Source: Neomelitea salexigens DSM 19753 (GTDB lineage: Bacteria > Pseudomonadota > Gammaproteobacteria > Pseudomonadales > Spongiibacteraceae). From it: a stretch of 64,000 nt of DNA. Where the stretch lies: assembly GCF_000422345.1 (NCBI RefSeq), contig NZ_AULP01000002.1:310001-374000 (forward strand), read 5' to 3'. Below, one piece after another: positions 53,485 through 61,554 of this stretch (position 1 is the first letter of the stretch; each line of letters begins with the position of its first letter). The notes beneath the pieces were generated by a model. That model was not told where the DNA came from. It ran no database searches and saw only the letters and a list, made by a program, of their open reading frames with translations. Both the position numbers and the translations under genes were made by a program.

Positions 53485-54945
53485 ATGAGCCCCCAGCGCC
53501 TGACGATGCCCGTCGTCAAGGTCTGCAGCTTTACCATCGCCGTCTTCGGCCTGAGCCTGATGCTGCCACTGGCCACCGCATGGATTTACAGCAGTGACAA
53601 CGCCGCAGCCTACACACTGGTGCTGCTCGTCTGCGAAAGCCTGGCACTGGCTGGCGCCATGGCCACCTGGAATTACCAGATTCACGCGCTCACGCCGCGC
53701 CATATGTTCTTAATTACCAGCGTGAGCTGGCTGCTGATGTCCCTGCTTGGTGCCTTGCCGCTGCTGTTAACCGACACGGTGTTCAGCCTTAGCGATGCCG
53801 TTTTCGAGTCGACATCAGGGCTGACGACAACCGGTTCGACGGTGCTTACCGGCCTGGACAATCTGCCCGCCGACATCCTGCTGTGGCGCTCAATGTTGCA
53901 ATGGATAGGCGGCCTCGGCGTTATTGCCATGGCCGTGGCGATACTGCCGTTCTTACGCGTTGGCGGGATGCGCCTTTTTCAAACAGAGTCCTCTGACTGG
54001 TCAGACAAAGCGCTGCCGCGCGCCAAGACGATGATCAGCCGGATCATCTATTTTTACCTGGTACTCACCGCGCTGTGTTCCGGCGCTTATATGCTGGCCG
54101 GAATGGACAGCTTCCACGCCATTAACCACGCGATGACCACGCTATCGACTGGCGGCTTTTCCACCTCGGATAATTCCTTCGCTCAGTTCGACGACCTGGG
54201 AAGCCACTGGGTGGCGATTGTGTTTATGATGATCGGTGCGCTGCCGTTCACCCTTTATGTGCAATCGCTGTCACAACGGCGCTGGCTATTGTGGAAAGAT
54301 CAGCAGCTGCGCGGCTTCGTATTGATCGTCATCGCTGCCTGTTTAGTCCTCAGCCTCTACCAAATACTGGTTAATCATCAGGCGCCGCTGCGCGCCCTGA
54401 CACTGTCCAGCTTTAACCTTATCTCGGTAATCAGTACGACCGGCTTTGCCAGCGGTGACTACAGTCACTGGGGGCCATTTGCCGCCGCGCTGTTTTTCTT
54501 CGCGACGTTTATGGGTGGTTGCTCGGGCTCGACCAGCGGCGGGGTGAAAATGTTTCGCTTCCAGCTGCTCGCCATTAGTCTGAAGGAATCGCTGTCGCGG
54601 GCCCTGCACCCCCGCGCGGTCGTACCTAGACGCTACAATGGCCACAAAGTAGACGATGCGATTCTTCTGTCATCCGTTGCCTATTTATTTGTCATGCTGA
54701 TCAGCCTGATGCTGATTACCTTATTGCTCAGCTTCAGTGGCGTCGATTTCGATACTGCGCTCACGGGCGCCAGCACCGCACTGATGAATGTCGGCCCGGG
54801 GCTGGGGGAATTGATCGGGCCAGCGGGCAACTTCGCCAGCCTGAGCGATACCAGCAAGTGGATTCTAAGCGTGGGAATGCTGCTCGGACGCTTGGAATTT
54901 ATTACCGTGTTGGTGCTGTTTACCCCGGCCTTCTGGCGCAGCTAA
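53485..54945 (+). CDS. trkH: Potassium uptake protein, TrkH family
   Basis: A 486-residue K+ channel-like subunit of the Trk system, with four pore-loop repeats. The selectivity-filter-like segments include FESTSGLTTTGSTVL, MTTLSTGGFSTSDNSFAQF, ISTTGFASGDYSHWGP and ALMNVGPGLGELIGPAGNF, and GGCSGSTSGGVKMFR is the cytosolic-loop signature. No trkA gene is adjacent, so the regulatory subunit must be elsewhere. It follows DUF502 by 8 nt. Confidence 0.95.
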   Translation: MSPQRLTMPVVKVCSFTIAVFGLSLMLPLATAWIYSSDNAAAYTLVLLVCESLALAGAMATWNYQIHALTPRHMFLITSVSWLLMSLLGALPLLLTDTVFSLSDAVFESTSGLTTTGSTVLTGLDNLPADILLWRSMLQWIGGLGVIAMAVAILPFLRVGGMRLFQTESSDWSDKALPRAKTMISRIIYFYLVLTALCSGAYMLAGMDSFHAINHAMTTLSTGGFSTSDNSFAQFDDLGSHWVAIVFMMIGALPFTLYVQSLSQRRWLLWKDQQLRGFVLIVIAACLVLSLYQILVNHQAPLRALTLSSFNLISVISTTGFASGDYSHWGPFAAALFFFATFMGGCSGSTSGGVKMFRFQLLAISLKESLSRALHPRAVVPRRYNGHKVDDAILLSSVAYLFVMLISLMLITLLLSFSGVDFDTALTGASTALMNVGPGLGELIGPAGNFASLSDTSKWILSVGMLLGRLEFITVLVLFTPAFWRS

Positions 54946-54964
54946 GCTTCACCGCGGTCAAAAC

Positions 54965-55660
54965 TCAGGCGAACCAACTCACCGCCAGCGGCACAAACAG
55001 GGCTGTGAACGCGCCCGTCAGGCACAGCGCCAAACTGGCAAAGGCACCGGCCACCGGACTGCGTTCGAAGGCGCGCGAGGTACCAATGGCGTGGGCTGCC
55101 AGCCCCAGGCAGAAGCCCCACAAACGGTCATCTCGGATATCTAGCCGCTCAAACAACCAGCTGATTGTGGTGATACCCGCCACCCCGGTGAGAATCACCG
55201 ATCCAACGGCAACCGACGTAATACCGCCAATTTCTTCAGTCACCGTAATCGCGATCGGCGTGGTGATCGACTTGGTCATCAGCGACAGCAGCGTTTCCTG
55301 TGTCGCCCCGAGCCACCACGCTAACAACAACGCCGAGGCGCACGCAAACGTCGCCCCAAAAAACAGCGTCACCAATAAGGGGCCAGCAAGCTCGCGGAGC
55401 AGGGGTAATTGCCGATACAGCGGCACTGCCAATGCAACCGTGGCGGGCCCCAGCAAAAAGTTGAGCCAGTTAATATCCTGGTAGTAGGCAAAGTAATCAA
55501 GCTGCAGGGCTTTTAAGGCGACAGCAATCAATACGGCCCCGCTAATCGTCGGGTGCAACATCGCCATTTTGCCACTGCGAGTGTAGGCCCACATTGCGCA
55601 TTGATAGGCCAACAAGGTTAATGTCAGCCCAAACAGCGGGGTGTGCATCAGCTCAGTCAT
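54965..55660 (-). CDS. lrgB: LrgB/CidB family membrane protein
   Basis: A 231-residue inner-membrane protein with several hydrophobic helices, SGAVLIAVALKALQLDYFAYY and SLMTKSITTPIAITVTEEIGGI as the family signature, and HAIGTSRAFE near the C-terminus. LrgA-LrgB pairs are linked to cell lysis, pyruvate uptake or holin-like control. It overlaps lrgA by 8 nt, at the end of the gshA-acpH-dsbB-lrgA-lrgB run. Confidence 0.9.
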   Translation of the reverse strand: MTELMHTPLFGLTLTLLAYQCAMWAYTRSGKMAMLHPTISGAVLIAVALKALQLDYFAYYQDINWLNFLLGPATVALAVPLYRQLPLLRELAGPLLVTLFFGATFACASALLLAWWLGATQETLLSLMTKSITTPIAITVTEEIGGITSVAVGSVILTGVAGITTISWLFERLDIRDDRLWGFCLGLAAHAIGTSRAFERSPVAGAFASLALCLTGAFTALFVPLAVSWFA

Positions 55661-56021
55661 GGCCTTGCTTCCGACCGCGCGTTAGCATTTTCAATAACAG
55701 GCCGCAGGCAATCATCGTCAGCACGGTGCCAACACTCACCGCGGCAATAAAACCCGGCCATTGATCCGCAAAGCCAGCGCCAAGGAAGAACACGCCGGCC
55801 GCCGGTGCCATCAACAGCATCGGCAGCAACTCAATCAACCGCTGACTACCTTGACTCAAGCCCTCGGGTACCGCGTCATCGCGCAGCGCGCCGCGCACAC
55901 ACAGCAGAATAAACAGCAAGAACATGCCCAGCACCTGCCCCGGCAAGGGCAAGCCCAGCACCCGCTGCAGCCATTCACCGGCTAATTGGCAGGTAAATAA
56001 GGTGAGAAATCCCGCCAGCAT
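55653..56021 (-). CDS. lrgA: LrgA/CidA family holin-like protein
   Basis: A 122-residue membrane protein with about four hydrophobic helices; LFTCQLAGEWLQRVLGLPLPGQVLGMFLLFILLC and LLPMLLMAPAAGVFFLGAGF are typical. Works with LrgB. Its ATG overlaps the dsbB stop codon by one base (TAATG). Confidence 0.9.
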   Translation of the reverse strand: MLAGFLTLFTCQLAGEWLQRVLGLPLPGQVLGMFLLFILLCVRGALRDDAVPEGLSQGSQRLIELLPMLLMAPAAGVFFLGAGFADQWPGFIAAVSVGTVLTMIACGLLLKMLTRGRKQGHD

Positions 56022-56515
56022 TAACGGCGTACCCAGGGCAGCGCGCTCGCCACGGCGGCCAAGGCCAAACCGACAAAGGCGATCAACGACCAGGTTGGCA
56101 TGCTCAGCCCGAACATGGTCCAGACCACTTCTGCGCAGTTGCCATCGCCCATCAGCAGTGTGCTGAACGCCTCGCTCATTGGCAGATTCTCAAACATGTA
56201 TTCCAAACTCGGACCACAAGCCGGTACTTGTTCCGGTGGCAGCCCTTGCAGCCAGATTTGCCGATAGGCAAAACCGCCGCCCGCGGCACAGCTGACCAAC
56301 ATGAGGCCGCTGGCAATATAACGTCCCAGTTGTTGTGGGTGGAAGATCAGCGCCATCACCGCAACAACGCCGGTGAACACAAAGAAGGCCCGCTGGGTAA
56401 TGCACAGGGGGCAGGGGTGCAGGCCATCAACGTACTGGGTATACAGCGCGTAAGCCAGTAAACCGGTGCAACAAGCAAAGATGAAAAAGTAAATCCAGCG
56501 TGAGCTGATGGCCAT
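56021..56515 (-). CDS. dsbB: Disulfide bond formation protein DsbB
   Basis: Inner-membrane oxidase that reoxidises DsbA and passes electrons to ubiquinone. The 164-residue protein keeps both cysteine pairs: Cys35-Cys38 in PCPLC and Cys100...Cys127 (ACGPSLEYM and GNCAEV). Four hydrophobic helices are visible. It is an odd neighbour of the holin-like pair, but the one-base overlap suggests co-transcription. Confidence 0.95.
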   Translation of the reverse strand: MAISSRWIYFFIFACCTGLLAYALYTQYVDGLHPCPLCITQRAFFVFTGVVAVMALIFHPQQLGRYIASGLMLVSCAAGGGFAYRQIWLQGLPPEQVPACGPSLEYMFENLPMSEAFSTLLMGDGNCAEVVWTMFGLSMPTWSLIAFVGLALAAVASALPWVRR

Positions 56516-56562
56516 GATAATTCCCTTGTTGTGGTTAGCTGCCGCCGGTTCCGCTCGGCAAG

Positions 56563-57192
56563 TCAGGCGGTAGCTCCGTTGGCAAATTCGTCGCTGAGCT
56601 GAGCGAGCAGGCGCGGGTACAAGGTCAGAAAACTGGCTTCGATCTCACCCTGCATAGACGTCAGGATCGGCCCGCAGTCACTGAGCGGATTATCCCGCTG
56701 CAAACGGCGGGCGATGCGCGCTAGCGTACGCTCGATATTATGCCAGTCTTGCAGCGAGCACAGAACATTGTATTCGGCCAGAAAACGGCTCTGGCGCCGC
56801 GCGGCTTGAGGAAAGTGCCGACTGTCTGCCTGCAATTGTTGGTAACACTGCTCGCTAAACGCCGCCAACGCCTGGGGCGCTGTATCCAGCCAGTCAGCCT
56901 GCCAATGGCGACTCAAGAAGTGGTCGTAGCACACGTCCAGGGCAATGCCGCCGTAGCGTCGAAAGTGGGCGGGGAAAGCGCGCAGGCACTGGCGCGTGGC
57001 GGGATCGCTATCGGTGAGCGCATCAATGCGCCGATGCAGGCGAATTCCCTGTTCCCAGTGGCTGGGATACTCGCCCTTCAGCGGCCCTTTTACATGATCC
57101 CCTAACAGCGCGCCGACTAGCAGGCCGTGATCGGCCTCTCCACGTCGACGACGGATGACGTCGGCAATATGGAAGTGGGCGAGGAAGTTCAC
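56563..57192 (-). CDS. acpH: Acyl carrier protein phosphodiesterase
   Basis: Removes the 4'-phosphopantetheine arm from ACP. The 209-residue protein matches the AcpH/DUF479 family: MNFLAHFHIADV, GALLGDHVKGPLKGEYPSHWEQGIRLHRRIDALTD and YGGIALDVCYDHFLSRHW, which together hold the conserved His/Asp metal ligands. The start is a GTG at 57192 that overlaps the gshA stop by 4 nt (GTGA), coupling the two. Confidence 0.92.
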   Translation of the reverse strand: MNFLAHFHIADVIRRRRGEADHGLLVGALLGDHVKGPLKGEYPSHWEQGIRLHRRIDALTDSDPATRQCLRAFPAHFRRYGGIALDVCYDHFLSRHWQADWLDTAPQALAAFSEQCYQQLQADSRHFPQAARRQSRFLAEYNVLCSLQDWHNIERTLARIARRLQRDNPLSDCGPILTSMQGEIEASFLTLYPRLLAQLSDEFANGATA

Positions 57193-58757
57193 AGGGCTTT
57201 ATATTGCTGGTAGAAACGCGCCAGATAATCCTCGAAACTGCCACTATTCTCCGACTCAATCTCAGCCTGCTGGGCCTGCGACTCCACTTTAAGGCCAGCG
57301 AAACGGCTGACCTCAGAGGGCTGGAGCGGTGACTGCTTAAAACGCTCAGCGTGCTCCTGGGACTGGCGCAAAGCAAAGTGGAAGAAGCTGCCATCGCGCT
57401 GCTGGATTTCGTCGAGAATGCGCGCTGAAGGCGTTAGCGCAGGGTTGCGCAGCTTGGCTCGCTGCGCGGCGCAGCTTTCCCGGTAGTGTGTTTCACCGTG
57501 CGCCCGGTCAAGCTGCTCGGCGAGCGCGTCAATATCATCGAGCAGGGATTCTCCCCACTCTACTAATAAACGCTGCTCACCCGCCTCGCCGGTCAAAGTC
57601 AGGCCGGGCTTGCGCCCCTCGTTAACCACTTTTAACAGATTATCGGTGATCGCTGCATTGGCGTCATCGTCACACAGGTCGCTGTTTTGGCACAGGCAGA
57701 ACAGCAGGAAAGCATCGATAAAGCGCACCTGCTGCGCATCGATACCCAGAGGCAGTAGCGGGTTCACATCCAAGCAGCGAACCTCGATGTATTCCACGCC
57801 ACCGCGACGCAGCGCACCCAGCGGAATCTCGCCGCTGTCGGTCACCCGCTTGGGACGAATGGGGCTGTAGAACTCGTTTTCGATTTGCAGCAGACCACTG
57901 CTCAGCTGTTCATTGGCGGGAATGCGTTCGTAATCTGCATGCGAGGTGGTAATGGCGTTGCGCAGGGTGTCGATATAAAAATCGAGGTGGTTGTAGCAGA
58001 TATCGAGGTTCTTCTGGGCATTACTCTGATAACCCAGATCTCCCATTCGCAGCGAGGTCGCATACGGCGCATACAGCGTGTGCTCACCCCACTCCTGGAG
58101 ATTGTGGCTCTGGCCATTCACAAAACACTTAGACACCGCTGGGGCGGCGCCAAACAAATAAATCAACAGCCAGGAGTAACGGCGAAAATTACGAATCAGC
58201 GCAAAATAGCTGTCGGTAATAAAGTCCTTGTCGGCTTTTCCCTCACCGCCCTGAAGCTGAAAGAGCGCATCCCACAGCGCTGGCGGCAGCGAGAAGTTGT
58301 AGTGGATACCCGCGATGGTTTGCATTTTCCGGCCGTAGCGATGGCCCAGACCAAGGCGGTAGCGGGTTTTCATAGTAGCGGAATGGCTGCTGCCGTATTG
58401 TGCAACCGGAATGTCGTCGCTGGCTGGCAGACGGCAGGGCATGCTGGCATTCCACAACATCTCGTCGCCAAGACTACCGCTGGCAAAGCGATGAATGCTG
58501 TCTAACTCAGCCAGTGTTTCCTCTATGCTCTCGCTCACCGGCGTGATGAATTCCAGCAGCGCTTCAGAAAAGTCCGTCGTGATTGACGGATGGCAGAGCG
58601 GTGAACCAAAGGCCTCGGGATGAGCGCTGCGCGATAACAGGCCGTCGCCATCCATTCTCAGGCTTTCCTTTTCGATACCGCGACGGATCGCTCTCAGTAG
58701 ACTGTGCTGCGCAGGCTCGGCAAGAAAAGCCAGCCTTTGCTCAAAACGTGTAGCCAA
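57189..58757 (-). CDS. gshA: Glutamate-cysteine ligase
   Basis: First step of glutathione synthesis, joining glutamate and cysteine with ATP. The protein contains RRGIEKESLRM, the ATP-grasp-unrelated GshA core FGSPLCHPSITTDFSEALLEFITP, IAGIHYNFSLP, and YIEVRCLDVNPLLPLGI. The frame opens at a GTG at 58808, but the TTG at 58757 has GAGGA exactly 7 nt upstream and gives 522 residues, close to E. coli GshA (518); the first 17 codons of the longer frame have no support. Confidence 0.92.
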   Translation of the reverse strand: MATRFEQRLAFLAEPAQHSLLRAIRRGIEKESLRMDGDGLLSRSAHPEAFGSPLCHPSITTDFSEALLEFITPVSESIEETLAELDSIHRFASGSLGDEMLWNASMPCRLPASDDIPVAQYGSSHSATMKTRYRLGLGHRYGRKMQTIAGIHYNFSLPPALWDALFQLQGGEGKADKDFITDSYFALIRNFRRYSWLLIYLFGAAPAVSKCFVNGQSHNLQEWGEHTLYAPYATSLRMGDLGYQSNAQKNLDICYNHLDFYIDTLRNAITTSHADYERIPANEQLSSGLLQIENEFYSPIRPKRVTDSGEIPLGALRRGGVEYIEVRCLDVNPLLPLGIDAQQVRFIDAFLLFCLCQNSDLCDDDANAAITDNLLKVVNEGRKPGLTLTGEAGEQRLLVEWGESLLDDIDALAEQLDRAHGETHYRESCAAQRAKLRNPALTPSARILDEIQQRDGSFFHFALRQSQEHAERFKQSPLQPSEVSRFAGLKVESQAQQAEIESENSGSFEDYLARFYQQYKAL

Positions 58758-58900
58758 TACTCTATCCTCGGCGGGGCGCGAAAAGGCCAAACAGTGTAAT
58801 TCCGCCACCTATTGTGAACAAGCTTTGCCGCAAACGGGATTGCCAGCCCCGCAGCGGCCTGTTAAAAAATGACTTTTCGCACACCAAAAGAGAACACCGC

Positions 58901-59806
58901 ATGAGTCTTCCCCAAGCCGGCATTTTTGTCGAAGGCAGTCATCGTCATATCTTTCTCGAATTTGAATTGTTAGACGCCACCAGTGACGCGGCGTTACAGG
59001 CATCGTTGGCAAACGCCATAGGCGCCCTTCAAGACCTCGACGGCCGCCAGCTCAACGTCGTTTGGGCCTTCGGCGCAGACTGCTGGCAGCGGCTGGGTCG
59101 CTCTCAACCCGCCGGGCTGAAACCCTTCAGCGCGGTCGGCAATGGCGCCGTCGCCGCCCCCGCCACACAGCGCAGTATTTTACTGTGGCTCAATGGAGAC
59201 GAATACAGCGCATTGTTTGACGCCGCCATGAAAGCCAGCGAATTACTGACGGACGTGGCTGCCGTTTCCCTTGAGATAAACGGCTTTCTGTACAAAGACT
59301 CCCGCGATCTCAGTGGCTTTATCGATGGCACCGAAAACCCGAAAGGAGAGGGCCAGCGCAAAGTCGCACTGATCCCCGAGGGCCAACCCGGCGCCGGCGG
59401 TAGCTTTGTGCTCTCGCAGCAGTGGCAGCACAATTTGAAGCACTTCCGCGCAATGTCGCAACACGAGCAGGAAAAGGTGATCGGTCGCACCAAGCCCGAC
59501 AGCGTCGAGCTGAAAGGAGATGCCATGCCGGACGACTCACACGTGAGTCGCAGCGATGTGAAGATCGATGGCGTGGCACAAAAATTATATCGACGCAGCG
59601 TTCCCTATGGCGGAGTCTCTCAGCACGGTCTTTACTTCCTGTCTTTTAGCTGCGAGATCGAGCGATATGACCACATTTTAGCGAGCATGTTTGGCAAAGC
59701 CGACGATGGCATTGTGGATCGCTTGAATGATTTTTCGACGCCGCTAACCGGCAGTTACTGGTTTGCACCGTCGGCGGCGGAACTTTCTGATTTGGCGTCT
59801 GACTAA
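58901..59806 (+). CDS. Dyp-type (dye-decolorizing) haem peroxidase
   Basis: A 301-residue haem peroxidase. The GFIDGTENP motif (residues 139-147) with catalytic Asp142, and the proximal His in DDSHVSRSDV (His214) are present. No twin-arginine signal, so it is cytosolic, the bacterial YfeX-like B type. The frame can be opened from 58814, but the ATG at 58901 gives the family start MSLPQAGIF. It is divergent from gshA and lies beside oxyR-ahpCF, an oxidative-stress neighbourhood. Confidence 0.92.
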   Translation: MSLPQAGIFVEGSHRHIFLEFELLDATSDAALQASLANAIGALQDLDGRQLNVVWAFGADCWQRLGRSQPAGLKPFSAVGNGAVAAPATQRSILLWLNGDEYSALFDAAMKASELLTDVAAVSLEINGFLYKDSRDLSGFIDGTENPKGEGQRKVALIPEGQPGAGGSFVLSQQWQHNLKHFRAMSQHEQEKVIGRTKPDSVELKGDAMPDDSHVSRSDVKIDGVAQKLYRRSVPYGGVSQHGLYFLSFSCEIERYDHILASMFGKADDGIVDRLNDFSTPLTGSYWFAPSAAELSDLASD

Positions 59807-59838
59807 GATTACGAAGTCTCCTACTCTAGGTATGATTA

Positions 59839-59867
59839 GGGCGCCCCAAGCGGCGCCCCTTTTTTTG
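59839..59867 (+). terminator. Rho-independent terminator after the Dyp peroxidase gene
   Basis: GGGCGCC (59839-59845), loop of 6, GGCGCCC (59852-59858), then eight T residues after one C. It lies between the convergent Dyp and oxyR genes. Confidence 0.88.
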
Positions 59868-59871
59868 CCTG

Positions 59872-60786
59872 CTAAACCCCCTCAGCCTCTGACAACGCCC
59901 CCGCCATTGCCCCGCGGATACTGGCGACCATCGCCCGCACCGCCTCCATACGCGAATAGTTCGGCCTGACCAACAGACAGATTTCCCTACTCGGCGGCGG
60001 CGTACCAAAAGGCACGTAATGCAGGCCCTGATCTTCGTCGGCGGGGCGCACAGCGAGCTGTGGCATCAAGGTAATACCCAGACCACTGGCGACCATATAG
60101 CGCAGGGTTTCCAGGCTGGTAGCCTGAAAGCGTTGGTCCTCTTTCGCTCCTGCTGAAAAGCAATAGTCTAAGGTTTCATCACGCAGGCAGTGGCCATCTT
60201 CCAAAGTAAGCACTAACTGACCATCCAGATCAGAGAGCGCAGCGCGATCCAGTTTTGCCAGCGGTGTATGGTTTGGCGCCGCCAACACCAAGGGCTCACG
60301 GTAGAGGTTGTAGCGCTCCACATTTTCGATGCTGTCCAGCCAGGACAAGATCACCACATCGAGTTTGCCGTCATCCAACTGTTGCAACAGAACATGCGTC
60401 TGGTCTTCGTGGAGATAAAAATTCACCTCCGGCAAGTCCCGCCCCAGTGGCCCCATAATATGGGGCAGTAAGTAGGGCGCCACGGTGGGGATCAGGCCTA
60501 GGTGGAAGTCACCCGACAGCGGTGCCGACAGTGCCCGCGCACTGTCCTCAAAGTCTTCAGCAGCGCGCAGGACGGCCCGCGCGCGCCCAATCAAGGCCTC
60601 GCCCGCGGGCGTCAGCATCACTCGCTTACGGTGGCGTTCAATCAGCACCAAACCGATCTGCTCTTCCAGTTTCATAATTTGCCCGCTCAGCGTCGGCTGA
60701 CTGACAAAACACGCCTCGGCCGCACGGCCAAAATGCTGGTGGCGCGCCACTGCATCGAGGTACTGCAAATCGCGAAGTTTAACCAT
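59872..60786 (-). CDS. oxyR: Peroxide-sensing LysR-type regulator OxyR
   Basis: Activates peroxide-defence genes after disulfide formation. The 304-residue protein has an N-terminal LysR helix-turn-helix (RDLQYLDAVARHQHFGRAAEACFVSQPTLSGQI) and the redox pair Cys200 and Cys209 within EDGHCLRDETLDYC, matching E. coli Cys199 and Cys208; it continues ATSLETLRYMVASGLGITLMP. It is divergent from ahpC with an OxyR site between them, so it should control both. Confidence 0.95.
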   Translation of the reverse strand: MVKLRDLQYLDAVARHQHFGRAAEACFVSQPTLSGQIMKLEEQIGLVLIERHRKRVMLTPAGEALIGRARAVLRAAEDFEDSARALSAPLSGDFHLGLIPTVAPYLLPHIMGPLGRDLPEVNFYLHEDQTHVLLQQLDDGKLDVVILSWLDSIENVERYNLYREPLVLAAPNHTPLAKLDRAALSDLDGQLVLTLEDGHCLRDETLDYCFSAGAKEDQRFQATSLETLRYMVASGLGITLMPQLAVRPADEDQGLHYVPFGTPPPSREICLLVRPNYSRMEAVRAMVASIRGAMAGALSEAEGV

Positions 60787-60815
60787 GACTCCTCCTTGCT
60801 TTAGCGCAGCATACC

Positions 60816-60852
60816 ATAGGATTTATCTATTAAAATAATCATTACGATCGAT
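60816..60852. promoter_or_regulatory. OxyR binding site upstream of ahpC
   Basis: ATAG-N7-CTAT (60816-60830), 7-nt spacer, ATCA-N7-CGAT (60838-60852). This is the four-half-site OxyR layout ATAGNTNNNANCTAT-N7-repeat, with a perfect first dyad core and a second dyad with two changed half-sites. The N7 spacers keep the expected T/A contacts. It lies 76 nt before the ahpC ATG, between divergent oxyR and ahpC. Confidence 0.75.
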
Positions 60853-60928
60853 TAGATCGCATTTAAATCCCTGAGTAGACTCACTCCTGTCTTCACATTT
60901 TCGACGCTAAACAATACAGGAGAGCACT

Positions 60929-61498
60929 ATGTTCCCAACGATTATCAACAGTAAAGTACAGCCCTTCACGGCGACCGCCTTCCACCAGGGTGACTTCATC
61001 GACGTTAGCGATGCCGACCTGAAAGGCAAATGGTCGGTCGTGATGTTCTACCCGGCCGACTTCACCTTTGTCTGCCCCACCGAACTGGGCGATATGGCTG
61101 ACCACTACGCGCAGCTGCAAGAGATGGGTGTTGAGGTTTACTCCGTATCCACAGACACACACTTCACCCACAAAGCGTGGCACGACAGCTCCGACACCAT
61201 CGGCAAAATCCAATTCCCGATGATCGGCGACCCCACTGGCAAGATCTCGCGCAACTTCGGCGTAATGATCGAAGAGGACGGCCTGGCCCTGCGCGGCACC
61301 TTCGTAATTAACCCCGAGGGAGAAATCAAGGTTGCCGAACTGCATGACCTGGGTATCGGCCGGTCAGCCAAAGAGCTGGTTCGCAAGGTGCAGGCAGCAC
61401 AGTACGTCGCCGAACACGATGGCGAAGTCTGCCCAGCAGCTTGGCAGCCTGGCGAAGATACGCTGTCACCGTCGCTGGACCTTGTCGGCAAAATTTAA
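60929..61498 (+). CDS. ahpC: Alkyl hydroperoxide reductase subunit C
   Basis: A 2-Cys peroxiredoxin that reduces peroxides and is itself reduced by AhpF. The 189-residue protein keeps the peroxidatic Cys49 (FTFVCPTEL) and resolving Cys168 (GEVCPAAW), with [13 protein letters not shown] and [17 protein letters not shown]. Divergent from oxyR, with an OxyR site upstream. A hairpin separates it from ahpF. Confidence 0.97.
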   Translation: MFPTIINSKVQPFTATAFHQGDFIDVSDADLKGKWSVVMFYPADFTFVCPTELGDMADHYAQLQEMGVEVYSVSTDTHFTHKAWHDSSDTIGKIQFPMIGDPTGKISRNFGVMIEEDGLALRGTFVINPEGEIKVAELHDLGIGRSAKELVRKVQAAQYVAEHDGEVCPAAWQPGEDTLSPSLDLVGKI

Positions 61499-61506
61499 GG
61501 CCACAC

Positions 61507-61524
61507 CGGCCCCAAACGGGGCCG
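61507..61524 (+). terminator. Intercistronic hairpin between ahpC and ahpF
   Basis: CGGCCCC (61507-61513), loop AAAC, GGGGCCG (61518-61524): a perfect 7-bp GC stem 9 nt after the ahpC stop, without a T-run. It can act as a partial terminator or 3'-stabiliser, giving more AhpC than AhpF. Confidence 0.55.
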
Positions 61525-61554
61525 CTCTTACCGACTCAATCTACAGGGGCCACT

